A stretch of DNA of 64,000 nucleotides. Source: JADJNY01 sp046349615. Its GTDB lineage: Bacteria > Planctomycetota > UBA1135 > GCA-002686595. The position numbers and the translations under genes are program-made. This document shows, piece by piece, positions 25,418 through 35,562 of this stretch. The stretch covers positions 124,001 to 188,000 of the forward strand of contig JAXMBZ010000002.1 in the NCBI GenBank assembly GCA_046349615.1, given 5' to 3'. Positions within the stretch are counted from its first letter, which is position 1. The number at the start of each line of letters is the position of its first letter. The notes under the pieces are model-generated. The model did not search any database. It saw only the letters and a program-made list of their open reading frames with translations, and had not been told where the DNA came from.

Positions 25418-27781
25418 TCAGAGCTCGACGCGCCGCGCTGCGACGCCGACGGCGCCCTCGCCGATCGGCTCGAACCCGAACGGCAGTTCGCGGCGGAGCG
25501 CGCCGAGCTTCCCTGCGTCGCACGCATCGACATCGAGCAACTCGGCCGCGACGGGCTCCGTTCCGCGCACGCCGAGCTCGACCACGACTTCCTCGGCGCC
25601 GAACCCGATCAGCGTCAGCGCGCCCTTCAGCGCGAGTCCGCGCCGTTCGCCGCGCGCATCGCGCAGCCCGCGCACGACGACGCCGCGTGGGAGCTCGAGC
25701 GCGACGATCCGGGCCGCGCGCCCGGACGCGAGCGCGAGGCGCACGCCGCGCTCTCCCGCCTCGAGTCCGAGCGCCGCGTCCGCGGCGAGCGAGCGCGCGT
25801 CTGCGCGCGGCGGCTCGAGCCCGAGGCGCGGCGCGTCGGTGGTCCGCAGGCGCGACGAGCGCGCCCACCAACGGAACGGATTCTCGGCCTCGGCGCCGAA
25901 GCCGCGCGCGTCGAGCCACGCGCCGAGATCGCGCGCGCCCGTGTCCCGGACGCCGGCGCGCGCGCTCGCCTCGCCCGCGCGCTCGACGTGCGCGAGGAAG
26001 GTCGGCTCGGGCTCGTCGGCCTCGCGCTCGGGCTGCGCGCGCGCGACGAGCACGAACGCGAGCGCGAGAGCGAACGCGCCGAGGCCCGCGAGCGCGCGCC
26101 CGCCGCGCGTCGAGCGCGCGAGGAGCACTCCGATCGGCGCCGCGATCCACGCCCAGAACGCAGCGAGGGCCGCGCACGTCGGGAGCGGTCCCGTGCGCAG
26201 CTCGAAGACCTCCTCGAGCCCCGCGAGGAACGGCAGGCAGAAGAGCGCCGCGCCGAGCACGAGCACGAGCGAGGCGAGACCGGGGCGCCGCCCGACGATC
26301 GCGACGGGCGCGAGGAGCGGCAGCGCGAACGCGTAGCTCGCTCCGGGGACGAAGAGCGCGACCGCGAGTCCCGCGAGCGCGTGCGCCACGAGCATCCCGA
26401 GGAGGAGCGCGCGCGCCGCTCCGTCGCTCGCGCGCTCCCTCGCGGGGGCGAGGCACGCGCACGCCCACGCGACGGCGGCGGCGCTGACGGCCGCGAGCGC
26501 CGCGCGCGCGAGCGTCGACTCGGGCGGCCACGGGTAGACGCCGGAACGCGTCGACCTCACGACGGCGTCGAGCGCGAGCGCGAGCCCCGTTGCGAACGCG
26601 ACCGCGGTGCAGGAGACGACCGCGCCCCTGGCGAGTTCGTTCCATCGCGCCGCGCCGGCGCGCACCGCTCGTCGGGCCGCGAGGAGGACGCCGAGGAAGA
26701 GGAGCGCCGCGCTCCACGGCGCCGTCCACGCGGGCCAGCGCACGAGGAACGCGCCCGCGACGTCGGCGTACACCGCGTCGCCGCGCGTGCCCGGCTTCGC
26801 GAACGGCTCGACGCGCGCCGCGAGCGCGCGCGTCGCGGCGAGCGCGTTCTCGACGTGGTGCTGCAGCGTCCCGTCGTCGAGGTGTTCGCGGTCGTCGAGC
26901 CGCGTGTGGTAGCGCCGTCCTCCGCCGACGAACGCGAAGTTGATCCCCGGCAGTCCCGCGGCCTTGAACACGGTCAGGTCCGTGTCGTTCGGCATGCGGC
27001 GGTAGACCTCGACGGAGACCGAGCTCGCCGACGGATGGGGGAGCGCGGCGCACGCGTCGACGAGTTCGCCGTTGCCGAGCGACGTCTCGAACATCCGGCT
27101 CGCGCCGCGCGTGCCGCGCGCTTCGACGTTGACGACGACGGCGACGTCCCGGCGGAACGCGCTCGACTCGACGAACGCCTGCGCGCCGAGGAGGCCCATC
27201 TCCTCGCCGTCGTCGAAGAGGAGGCGCACGGGCCGCGCGAGCGCTTCGTCGGACGCGCCGAGCGCGCGCGCAGTCTCGAGCAGCGCCGCGACGCCCGCTC
27301 CGTCGTCCCCCGCGCCCGGTCCGGCGGCGACCGAGTCGTAGTGCGCGCAGAGGAGCACGGGTCCAGGGGCTTCGACGCCCGCGGCGCGCGCGAGCTCGGC
27401 GCCGCGCGCTTTCGAGCGCTCGCTGCGTGCATCGGGCACGACGACGTTTCGGACGCGCGCGAGGACGTTGCCGCGCAGGACGGTGTGCTCCTCGACGACC
27501 GGCGCGAGGCCGAGCCGTTCGAGCTCGGCGACGAGGCGCTCGCGCACGCGGGCGTGCTCCGCGCTCCCGACCGGATGGGGGACGCGCGCGTCGAACACGC
27601 GCTCGTGGAACGCGCGCGCGCGCGCCGCGGACGCAAGGGTCGAGGGCGCGTCGGCGCCGAGCGCGCGCGGCGGCCGCGTGAGCACGCGCAACACGGCGTC
27701 GGCCGCGAAGAGCAGCGCGAACGCGGCGACGAACGCCGCGAGCGGCCGGGCGAACGGAGCGGGGCTCGTCTCGGTCTCCAC
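25418..27781 (-). CDS. M28-family metallopeptidase with C-terminal multi-helix membrane domain
   Basis: A 787-residue membrane protein. An N-terminal helix (residues 12-33) is followed by an M28 (aminopeptidase Y/S) domain on the external side. Its metal-binding residues are visible: H147 and D149 in LLCAHYDSV, Asp in GAGDDGAGVA (156-164), E193-E194 in LLFDDGEEMGLLG, and a late His in GGGRRYHTRLDD. From about residue 350 there are about eight further hydrophobic segments, then a soluble tail. The arrangement resembles eukaryotic ER Fxna/Pff1-type M28 peptidases. The substrate is unknown. It lies 118 bases downstream of the degenerate GGDEF gene, on the same strand. Confidence 0.85.
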   Translation of the reverse strand: METETSPAPFARPLAAFVAAFALLFAADAVLRVLTRPPRALGADAPSTLASAARARAFHERVFDARVPHPVGSAEHARVRERLVAELERLGLAPVVEEHTVLRGNVLARVRNVVVPDARSERSKARGAELARAAGVEAPGPVLLCAHYDSVAAGPGAGDDGAGVAALLETARALGASDEALARPVRLLFDDGEEMGLLGAQAFVESSAFRRDVAVVVNVEARGTRGASRMFETSLGNGELVDACAALPHPSASSVSVEVYRRMPNDTDLTVFKAAGLPGINFAFVGGGRRYHTRLDDREHLDDGTLQHHVENALAATRALAARVEPFAKPGTRGDAVYADVAGAFLVRWPAWTAPWSAALLFLGVLLAARRAVRAGAARWNELARGAVVSCTAVAFATGLALALDAVVRSTRSGVYPWPPESTLARAALAAVSAAAVAWACACLAPARERASDGAARALLLGMLVAHALAGLAVALFVPGASYAFALPLLAPVAIVGRRPGLASLVLVLGAALFCLPFLAGLEEVFELRTGPLPTCAALAAFWAWIAAPIGVLLARSTRGGRALAGLGAFALALAFVLVARAQPEREADEPEPTFLAHVERAGEASARAGVRDTGARDLGAWLDARGFGAEAENPFRWWARSSRLRTTDAPRLGLEPPRADARSLAADAALGLEAGERGVRLALASGRAARIVALELPRGVVVRGLRDARGERRGLALKGALTLIGFGAEEVVVELGVRGTEPVAAELLDVDACDAGKLGALRRELPFGFEPIGEGAVGVAARRVEL

Positions 27782-27899
27782 GCGCGGCGCAGCCTACGGC
27801 GCGCGGCGCACGCGATCGAGAGCGCGCGCGATTCGTCGCGTCCCACGACGCGCAGGGCCGCGAACTCGCGTCGCTCGGGTCGCTGTCGCGGCGCGCTGG

Positions 27900-28961
27900 C
27901 TACGCCGTGCGGCGGCGCAGGGCTTCGTGGAGCTCGAGGTTCGACTCCGCGATCGCGCGCAGGAGGCCCGAGCGCTGCTCGAAGTCCAGTTCGTGGCCCG
28001 TGAGACCCTGCACGTCGCGGTACACCGACGAGAGCCCGCTCTCGAGGCCCTTCGTGCGCGCGAGCCGCTCCTTCTCCTGCTCGCTCTCGGTCAGCGCGCG
28101 CTGCATCTTCGCGATGCGGCGCTCGTAGTGGTCGAGCTCGCTCTGGAACTTCGCCTCGCGCTCCGCGAGCGCGCGCTCGAACGCGGCCTTCGCGAGCTCG
28201 AGCACGCGCGCTTCGATCGTCGCGAGGTCGAGCCCCGGCACGGCGTCGGGCGCGGGCAGCGCCTGCGCGGCGAGCGCGGTCGCGGGGTCCGTCGCCGCGG
28301 CGGAGCGCGCCGTCGCGGGAGGCTTCGACGCCGGCCCGTGCGGCGCGGCGGCCGCCTGCGGTCCGTGCTGAGCGGCGTGCACCGTCGACTGCGCGGCCGG
28401 CGGCGGCACCGGCGTGCGGGCGCCCTTCGCGCGTTCGACGCGGCGCTGGTGGAGCTCGTAGAGCTCGCTGTGGACGCAGCACTCTCCGCCGTTCGAGCGC
28501 GCGACCTCGAGGCCTTCGCGCGCGACGGCGACGAGCGTCTCGAACCACGGATCGAGGTTCGCGCGCGTCGCGGCGACGCCGATCGCGAGGCCCACGCGCA
28601 GCGGCGCGGGCTCGTCCGCCGGCGTGAGGCGTTTCGCGTGCGCGACGAAGGCGCGGGCGAACGTCTCGGCGGGCTCCACGGTCGTGCCGTGGAGCAACAC
28701 GAGGAGCTCGGCTCCGTCGAGCGCGGCGACGAGCCCGGCTTCGGGCGCGTTCGCGGCGAGGAACGCGCCGAGCGCGGCGAGCACGCGGGCTCGGCGGGGT
28801 TCGTCGAAGCGCGCGAGACGTTCGACCTCGACGCACAGGACGGCGGCGGGAGCGTGGCGGGCGCGCGCGAGTTCGAACTCGAGCTCCATGCGGTTTCGGA
28901 GCTCGGCGAACGAAGGTCCACGCGCGTCGCCCGCGAGGGCGGCTTGAAGGGTGGCGGTCAT
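27900..28961 (-). CDS. degenerate GGDEF-like protein with C-terminal coiled coil
   Basis: The first 170 residues of this 353-residue soluble protein have the layout of a diguanylate cyclase domain: AVLCVEVERLARFD in place of the metal-binding strand, LDGAELLVLLHG where GG(D/E)EF would be, and LRVGLAIGVAAT followed by AREGLEVARSNGG near the end. The catalytic GG(D/E)EF residues are lost (DGAEL), so it should not make c-di-GMP, although binding of a nucleotide or protein is possible. An Ala/Pro-rich linker (about 180-245) is followed by a long coiled coil (AFERALAEREAKFQSELDHYERRIAKM in part). It probably acts as a structural or regulatory protein. Function beyond that is unknown. Confidence 0.65.
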   Translation of the reverse strand: MTATLQAALAGDARGPSFAELRNRMELEFELARARHAPAAVLCVEVERLARFDEPRRARVLAALGAFLAANAPEAGLVAALDGAELLVLLHGTTVEPAETFARAFVAHAKRLTPADEPAPLRVGLAIGVAATRANLDPWFETLVAVAREGLEVARSNGGECCVHSELYELHQRRVERAKGARTPVPPPAAQSTVHAAQHGPQAAAAPHGPASKPPATARSAAATDPATALAAQALPAPDAVPGLDLATIEARVLELAKAAFERALAEREAKFQSELDHYERRIAKMQRALTESEQEKERLARTKGLESGLSSVYRDVQGLTGHELDFEQRSGLLRAIAESNLELHEALRRRTA

Positions 28962-29265
28962 CCCCGGTGTGGGGGCGGTGCCGGCTTGCCGTCCGGCGTT
29001 CGCCCGATCAAGCCTACCCCCGGTTCCAGTCCGCGGTGGGAGCGCGCGCCGGCGTTCCCGCGCGTGGAAAGTCCTTCCGGCCTCGAACGCGGACCTCCGG
29101 GATGACGAGCGCGCGGCCGATCCCTATGCTCTCGCGCCCCCGTTCGCGCCGTGCGCTCCTCCGCGCGCGCCGCCGATCCGGGGCCCGCTCGCCGCGGCAC
29201 GCTCCGGCCCGACCCGGAGCGCGGCGCCGCGGACCGAACGCACCCAGGCTTGGAGACCGATTTCG
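28962..29265. other. 304-base divergent region upstream of efp
   Basis: It lies between the degenerate GGDEF gene (minus) and efp (plus). A TATGCT hexamer near 29133 could be a -10 element for efp, but no matching -35 was found. Nothing else recognisable. Confidence 0.3.
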
Positions 29266-29814
29266 ATGCAAGTGAACGCGCTGGAACTGCGGAAGGGCTT
29301 CCTGGTGAACTACCAGGGCCGCATCTGCACCGTGATCCACTGGAACATCTGGAAGAGCGACCGTCGCAGCCGCGTGCAGATGCGCGTGAAGGACCTGCTC
29401 ACGGGCCGCGTGAGCGAGATCACGGCGCAGGGCGACGACCGCTACGACGTGCTGGAGAACGAGACGATCGACCTCGAGCACTCGTACCGCGAGGGCACCG
29501 ACGAGGTCTTCTACACGCCCGAAGGCGAGGAGTACCGCTGCCCTGCGGCGGGCGTCGAGGACCAGCTCCTTTGGAAGGTGGACCGCTACAAGGGGCTCCT
29601 GATCGACGGCAAGCTCGTCACGATCCAGCTCCCGCAGAGCGTCGTCGGCACGGTCGTCGACACGGCGCCCGTGATGAAGGGTTCCGGCCAGACGGGGCTC
29701 AAGGACGCGGTGCTCGACAACGGCGTCAAGGTGCGCGTCGGCATGATCGTCGGCATCGGCGACAAGGTGCGCCTCGACTCCGAGACGCTCGAGTACAAGG
29801 AACGCGTGACCTGA
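29266..29814 (+). CDS. efp: elongation factor P with unusual tip loop
   Basis: A 182-residue EF-P family protein, which rescues ribosomes stalled at proline runs. The three-domain layout is complete: KOW-like N-terminal domain (LRKGFLVNYQGRICTVI), central domain around residues 65-130, and the C-terminal OB domain with VGTVVDTAPVMKGSG and VGIGDKVRLDSETLEYKERV. The loop that carries the modified Lys34 in E. coli (PGKG) reads instead WKSDRRSR (29-36), so neither the canonical Lys site nor the usual Arg32 context is present. The ATG at 29266 is the only start that gives the standard N-terminus. The gene is monocistronic, followed by a hairpin. Confidence 0.88.
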   Translation: MQVNALELRKGFLVNYQGRICTVIHWNIWKSDRRSRVQMRVKDLLTGRVSEITAQGDDRYDVLENETIDLEHSYREGTDEVFYTPEGEEYRCPAAGVEDQLLWKVDRYKGLLIDGKLVTIQLPQSVVGTVVDTAPVMKGSGQTGLKDAVLDNGVKVRVGMIVGIGDKVRLDSETLEYKERVT

Positions 29815-29843
29815 GCTCCGCGCTCGCCGCCGCCGCCACTCCA

Positions 29844-29884
29844 CGCGCGCCGTCCTCGATCCCGCGGGCGGCGCGCGCCGTTTT
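29844..29884 (+). terminator. putative terminator of efp
   Basis: A 9-bp perfect stem (29844-29852 with 29869-29877) is followed by CCGTTTT, a run of four T. It begins 30 bases past the efp stop and ends at the stop codon of the converging short gene. The loop is 16 bases and GC-rich. Confidence 0.4.
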
Positions 29885-30237
29885 CAGCCGCCGATGAAGA
29901 GCCCGCAGTCCGGGCACTTCGTCGGGCCCGCGGCGAAGCGCTTGCCGCACGCGGGACACTCGCGCTCGGAGGAGTCGAGGTCGATCACGGCCTGGACCGC
30001 GCGCTTCGCGGCGCCCTCGAACTGCTCCTCCCACTGCGACTGCATCGCGGCGAGCGCGCGTTCTTTTTCGTGGCTCGCGACCGCGAGCCAGAGCTTCGTC
30101 CCTCAGGACGAGCAGTCCTTGCCGTGCGGGCGGACGATCTCCGACACGATGCCGGCGCGGTGGAGGTTCCTCTGGATCTCGCGCAGGCCGTCGGTGCTGC
30201 CTTCCGCGATCACGGTGCTTCGGACTTCGTCGTGCAT
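29884..30237 (-). CDS. candidate selenoprotein: DUF2007-like domain with CxxU motif plus C-terminal zinc ribbon (in-frame UGA)
   Basis: Read as one frame, this encodes 117 residues with a UGA at codon 45 (30105-30103). Residues 1-44 begin MHDEVRSTVIAEG and end IVRPHGKDCSS; the same frame continues after UGA as GTKLWLAVASHEKERALAAM. It ends in a zinc ribbon (CPACGKRF, then CPDCG). The halves on each side of UGA are the two parts of one beta-alpha-beta fold like that of DUF2007 (putative signal-transducing) proteins, so neither half makes sense alone. The UGA position gives C42-S-S-U45, a CxxU redox motif. A hairpin with GGTC loop 20 bases after UGA fits a bacterial SECIS. Alternatives are a nonsense mutation or sequencing error. 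The start ATG at 30237 has only weak GGAA upstream. Function unknown; apaG is divergent, 87 bases away. Confidence 0.55.
30071..30090 (-). promoter_or_regulatory. putative bacterial SECIS element
   Basis: On the minus strand an 8-bp perfect stem (30090-30083 with 30078-30071) closes a tetraloop GGTC (GGUC in RNA). The loop begins 20 bases after the in-frame UGA at 30105-30103. Bacterial SECIS hairpins lie inside the coding sequence just after UGA, with the apical loop about 16-37 bases away and a G among the first two loop bases. All these conditions are met here. Confidence 0.5.
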
Positions 30238-30324
30238 GGGGTCGTTCCGAGGCGGAGCTTGCCGCCTCCGTACAGGATTTCCTAGCCTCTCGATCGGCGC
30301 AACGCCCCCTGGGACTCGAGCCGC

Positions 30325-30732
30325 ATGACCCGCCCCGCTGGATCGGACACGACGACCGAAGGCATCCGCGTGATCGCGGAGGCCCAGTTCCTGCCCGAGG
30401 AGTCGGAGCCGGAGCAGCGCCAGTTCGTCTACGCGTACCGCATTCGGCTGCGCAACGAGGGCACGCGTCGCGCGCGGCTCGCGTCGCGGCACTGGATCAT
30501 CCTCGACGCGGACAACCACCGCGAGGACGTCCGCGGTCCCGGCGTCGTCGGCAAGCACCCCGACCTCAAGCCGGGCGACGAGTTCGAGTACACGAGCGGG
30601 TGCTCGCTGCGCACGAAGTGGGGGACGATGGAGGGCACGTACACGTTCGAGCGCGAGGACGGCACTCCGTTCGACGTCGCGATCGGGCGCTTCTTCCTCG
30701 TCCCGCCCGTCACGGCCGGCGTCGGACGCTGA
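30325..30732 (+). CDS. apaG: ApaG-like protein
   Basis: A 135-residue single-domain protein of the ApaG family (immunoglobulin/fibronectin-like fold). Family blocks seen are YAYRIRLRNEGTRRARLASRHWII, with the conserved arginines and the RHW motif, DADNHREDVRGPGVVGKHPDL, and the terminal YTSGCSLRTKWGTMEGTY. ApaG was linked to Co2+/Mg2+ resistance in enterobacteria and occurs as a domain in F-box proteins; the molecular role is unclear. The start at 30325 gives the usual N-terminal length. The sigma-factor gene begins 4 bases after the apaG stop, so the two may share a transcript. Confidence 0.92.
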   Translation: MTRPAGSDTTTEGIRVIAEAQFLPEESEPEQRQFVYAYRIRLRNEGTRRARLASRHWIILDADNHREDVRGPGVVGKHPDLKPGDEFEYTSGCSLRTKWGTMEGTYTFEREDGTPFDVAIGRFFLVPPVTAGVGR

Positions 30733-30736
30733 CGCC

Positions 30737-31471
30737 ATGGACGCGAGCCCGCCGCCGGGGCGCGCGAGCTTCCTGACGACACGCTGGAGCGTCGTGCTCG
30801 CGCTCGGCTCGAACGACGCGGTGCGTTCGCGCGCGGCGCTCGAGGAACTCTGCCGCGACGCGTGGTATCCGCTCTACGCGTTCCTGCGCCGGCGCGGGCT
30901 CGACTCCGAACGCGCCGCGGACGTCGTGCAGGGCTTCTTCGCGCGCTTGATCGAGAAGCGCGACTTCGGCGAACTCGCGCCCGAGCGCGGCCGCTTCCGC
31001 GCGTTCCTGCTCGCGGCGCTCCAGCACCACCTCGCGCACGAACGCGAGAAGGAAGGCGCGTGGAAGCGCGGCGGGCGCGTCGCGCACGTGTCGATCGATC
31101 CGCGGGACGCGGACTCGCGCTTCCAGCTCGAGGCGCGCCGCGAGCTCTCGCCCGAGCGCGCGTTCGAACGCGCGTGGGCGCTCGAGCTCTTGGCGCGGGT
31201 GCTCGAGCTCCTGCGCGTCGAATACGCCGAGGACGGCAAGGCCGCGCTCTTCGAGCGCATCAAGCCCGCGATCCAGGGCGGCGAGCTCGCGGACGTGCCG
31301 CGTCTCGCGCTCGAGCTCGGCATGAGCGAGGGCGCCGTGAAGGTGGCGGGCACGCGCCTGCGCCGGCGCTACGGCGAGCGGCTGCGCGCGGCGATCGCGG
31401 ACACGGTCGAGAACGACGCGGACGTCGAGGACGAGCTGCGCGCGTTGCTCGCGGCGCTCCGGGCGGGCTGA
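30737..31471 (+). CDS. planctomycete-type ECF RNA polymerase sigma factor
   Basis: A 244-residue sigma-70-family regulator. The region-2 helices appear as TRWSVVLALG, LCRDAWYPLYAFLRRRG and ADVVQGFFARLIEK, a pattern special to a group of ECF factors abundant in Planctomycetota. Region 4 shows VPRLALELGMSEGAVKVAGTRLRRRYGE, a DNA-binding helix-turn-helix. Between the two the domain is longer than in classical ECF factors (about 60 residues). These factors are commonly encoded near zinc-ribbon Ser/Thr kinases, which is also seen here, two genes downstream. No anti-sigma factor is visible, so control through the kinase is a reasonable inference. Confidence 0.88.
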   Translation: MDASPPPGRASFLTTRWSVVLALGSNDAVRSRAALEELCRDAWYPLYAFLRRRGLDSERAADVVQGFFARLIEKRDFGELAPERGRFRAFLLAALQHHLAHEREKEGAWKRGGRVAHVSIDPRDADSRFQLEARRELSPERAFERAWALELLARVLELLRVEYAEDGKAALFERIKPAIQGGELADVPRLALELGMSEGAVKVAGTRLRRRYGERLRAAIADTVENDADVEDELRALLAALRAG

Positions 31472-31745
31472 AGTCCGCGGAGGCCCGCGCTCCTGCGCGG
31501 GGGGCTCGTCGTCGGGGACGAGCGGCCGGGGCGGACGGTCTACGCATGCCGCGCCCGGCCGCTACCCACCGAGGTGGATGCGGGGCCGGCGGGCGCGGGG
31601 CGACGATCCCCGCGAGAGTCCCCGTCGGCGGCCTCGCGCCGGAAGCGTCGCGGGCGTCCCAGCAGGCGTTCGATGGTTCGCGCTCGAAGGCGCCGCGTCG
31701 ACGCCGCTCCGAAGCGCGCCCCGGGGGACTCGAGGAGCATGGAGC

Positions 31746-33533
31746 ATGTCCACCCACAGCGCCCTCTCGTCCGCCCTCGTCCTCGTCCTGACCGCCTCGC
31801 TCTCCGCACAGGTGACCCAGCGCATGAACGTCGCGACGAGCGGCGCGCAGACGAACGGCTTCACCCTCGGTTACGCGCTGTCGGGCGACGGGCGCTACGT
31901 CGCGTTCGACAGCGCGGCGTCCAACCTGGTGCCCGGCGACACGAACGGCGCGCCCGACGTGTTCGTGCACGATCGACTCCTCCGCACGACGGTGCGCGTC
32001 AGCGTCGCGCCGGGCGGCGTGCAGAGCGACGGATCGAGCTACGGTCCCGCGCTCTCGGCCGACGGGCGCTACCTCGCGTTCGCGAGCCTCGCGACGAACC
32101 TCGTCGTCGGCGACACGAACGGCGTGGCGGACGTGTTCGTGCTCGATCGCGAGACGGGCGCGCTCGAGCGGATCAGCGTGGGCCCCGGCGCCGTCCAGGC
32201 GGACGCCGACTGCAACTCGCCTTCGATCTCGCCCGACGGGCGCTTCGTCGGATTCCAGAGCGTCGCGTCGACGCTCGTTTCCGGCGACGCGAACGGGAAG
32301 CAGGACGTGTTCCTCTGGGATCGCACGACGTCCGTGGTCGAGCGCGTGAGCGTCGCTTCGAACGGCGGCGAATCGAACGGCGCGAGCTACGGTCTCTCGA
32401 TCTCCTCCGACGGACGGTTCGTCGTGTTCGACGGCGTCGCGACGAACCTCGTCCCCGGCGACACGAACGGCGCCTACGACGTGTTCCTGCGCGACCGCGT
32501 GAACGGGACGACGGAGCGCGTGAGCGTGGACTCCGCGGGCGCCCAGGCTTCGGGAGGCGACAGCAGCGGCGGGTCGATCTCGGCGGACGGGCGGTACGTG
32601 GCCTTCGGGAGCCTCGCGGGCAACCTCGCGCCCGGCGACACGAACGGCGCGTCGGACGTGTTCCTGCGCGACCGGGCGCTCGGCACGACGGCGCGCGTCA
32701 GCCTCGACGCGAACGGGCTCGAGTGCGCCGGTCCGACGTTCGCGGGGCCGATGACGCCGGACGCCGGCAGCGTCCTGATGTCGAGCTACTGTCCGTTCGT
32801 CCTCCCGGACACGAACGCGACCATCGACGTGTTCGTGCGCGACCTCGTCGCCGACACGGTCGAGCGCGTGAGCCTCTCCACCGCGGGTGTCGAGGCGAAC
32901 GGGGAGACGTGGGGCGGCGCGCTCTCGCCGGATGCACGCTTCGTCGTGTTCCGGAGCGCGGCCACGAACCTCGTCGACGGCGACACGAACGGACAGGAGG
33001 ACGTGTTCGTGCGCGACCTCCGGGCGACGGGCTTCACGAGCCTGTGCGACCCGGGCGTCGGTCTCGTGACGCCGTGTCCGTGCGCGAATCCGCCCTCCGG
33101 GCCCGACCGCGGCTGCGACAACTCGTCGGCGACCGGCGGAGCGGCGCTCACCGCGACCGGGAACGCCTACCTCGGCCAGGACACGCTCGTGTTCGCGACG
33201 AGCGGCGAGAAGCCGCACGCGCTGAGCCTCGTCGTGCAAGGCGACCTCGAGCTCTCGGACGGCGCGGTCTTCGGCCAGGGCGTGCGCTGCGTCGGCGGTG
33301 TGCTGAAGCGGCTGTACACGAAGGTCGCGAACGGCGGGGGGCTCGTCGTGCCCGACGTCTCGGCCGGCGATCCGCCGGTCTCGTTGCGCTCCGCGCTCGT
33401 CGGCGACGTGCTCGCGGCGGGGGCCTCGCGCTTCTACCTCGTCTACTACCGCGAGACGTCGGTGCTCGCGGGCTGCGCGGGGGCCGGCCTCTTCAACGCG
33501 ACGCAGACGGGGCGCGTGGTCTGGTCCTGGTGA
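31746..33533 (+). CDS. exported beta-propeller (PD40-repeat) protein with planctomycete C-terminal module
   Basis: A 595-residue exported protein. A signal peptide (LSSALVLVLTASLSAQ) precedes seven to eight repeats of about 55 residues. Each contains S-DGRYVAFxSxAxNLVxGDTNGxxDVFVxDR, the pattern of TolB/PD40 beta-propeller blades with extra Asp/Asn loops that may bind calcium. From about residue 445 it carries the C-terminal module CPCAN, DRGCDNSSATGG, FGQGVRC and finally a Trp-Ser-Trp end, as in two other proteins of the window. The ATG at 31746 is preceded by GGAG. It lies between the sigma factor and kinase genes; a substrate or ligand is unknown. Confidence 0.82.
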   Translation: MSTHSALSSALVLVLTASLSAQVTQRMNVATSGAQTNGFTLGYALSGDGRYVAFDSAASNLVPGDTNGAPDVFVHDRLLRTTVRVSVAPGGVQSDGSSYGPALSADGRYLAFASLATNLVVGDTNGVADVFVLDRETGALERISVGPGAVQADADCNSPSISPDGRFVGFQSVASTLVSGDANGKQDVFLWDRTTSVVERVSVASNGGESNGASYGLSISSDGRFVVFDGVATNLVPGDTNGAYDVFLRDRVNGTTERVSVDSAGAQASGGDSSGGSISADGRYVAFGSLAGNLAPGDTNGASDVFLRDRALGTTARVSLDANGLECAGPTFAGPMTPDAGSVLMSSYCPFVLPDTNATIDVFVRDLVADTVERVSLSTAGVEANGETWGGALSPDARFVVFRSAATNLVDGDTNGQEDVFVRDLRATGFTSLCDPGVGLVTPCPCANPPSGPDRGCDNSSATGGAALTATGNAYLGQDTLVFATSGEKPHALSLVVQGDLELSDGAVFGQGVRCVGGVLKRLYTKVANGGGLVVPDVSAGDPPVSLRSALVGDVLAAGASRFYLVYYRETSVLAGCAGAGLFNATQTGRVVWSW

Positions 33534-33643
33534 TCCGGGGCGACCGACCGGAGCGGTGCCAAGGGGCGATCGCCGGGCGCGCCGATCGTCGCTCCGGTGT
33601 GTAACCTCGTGCGCGCCTTCCGTCTGGATCGGACGGAGGCGCC

Positions 33644-35470
<1,827 letters not shown>

Positions 35471-35562
35471 GCGGTGCGCGCGACGGAATCCGTGCGGGCC
35501 CAGTAACCGGTGCGCGCGGACTCGTCTCTGGGCGGTGAACCCCGGCCCCAAGGAGGCCCCCG

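Noticed and set aside
23157..26336. 1059-codon plus-strand frame
   Set aside because: Arg-rich, crosses two real genes in other frames and runs through an intergenic hairpin; no Shine-Dalgarno sequence or domain.
29894..30328. Plus-strand 144-codon frame over the candidate selenoprotein
   Set aside because: Ser/Arg/Cys-rich with no domain; it is the antisense of the zinc-ribbon coding frame, which has clear CxxC motifs.
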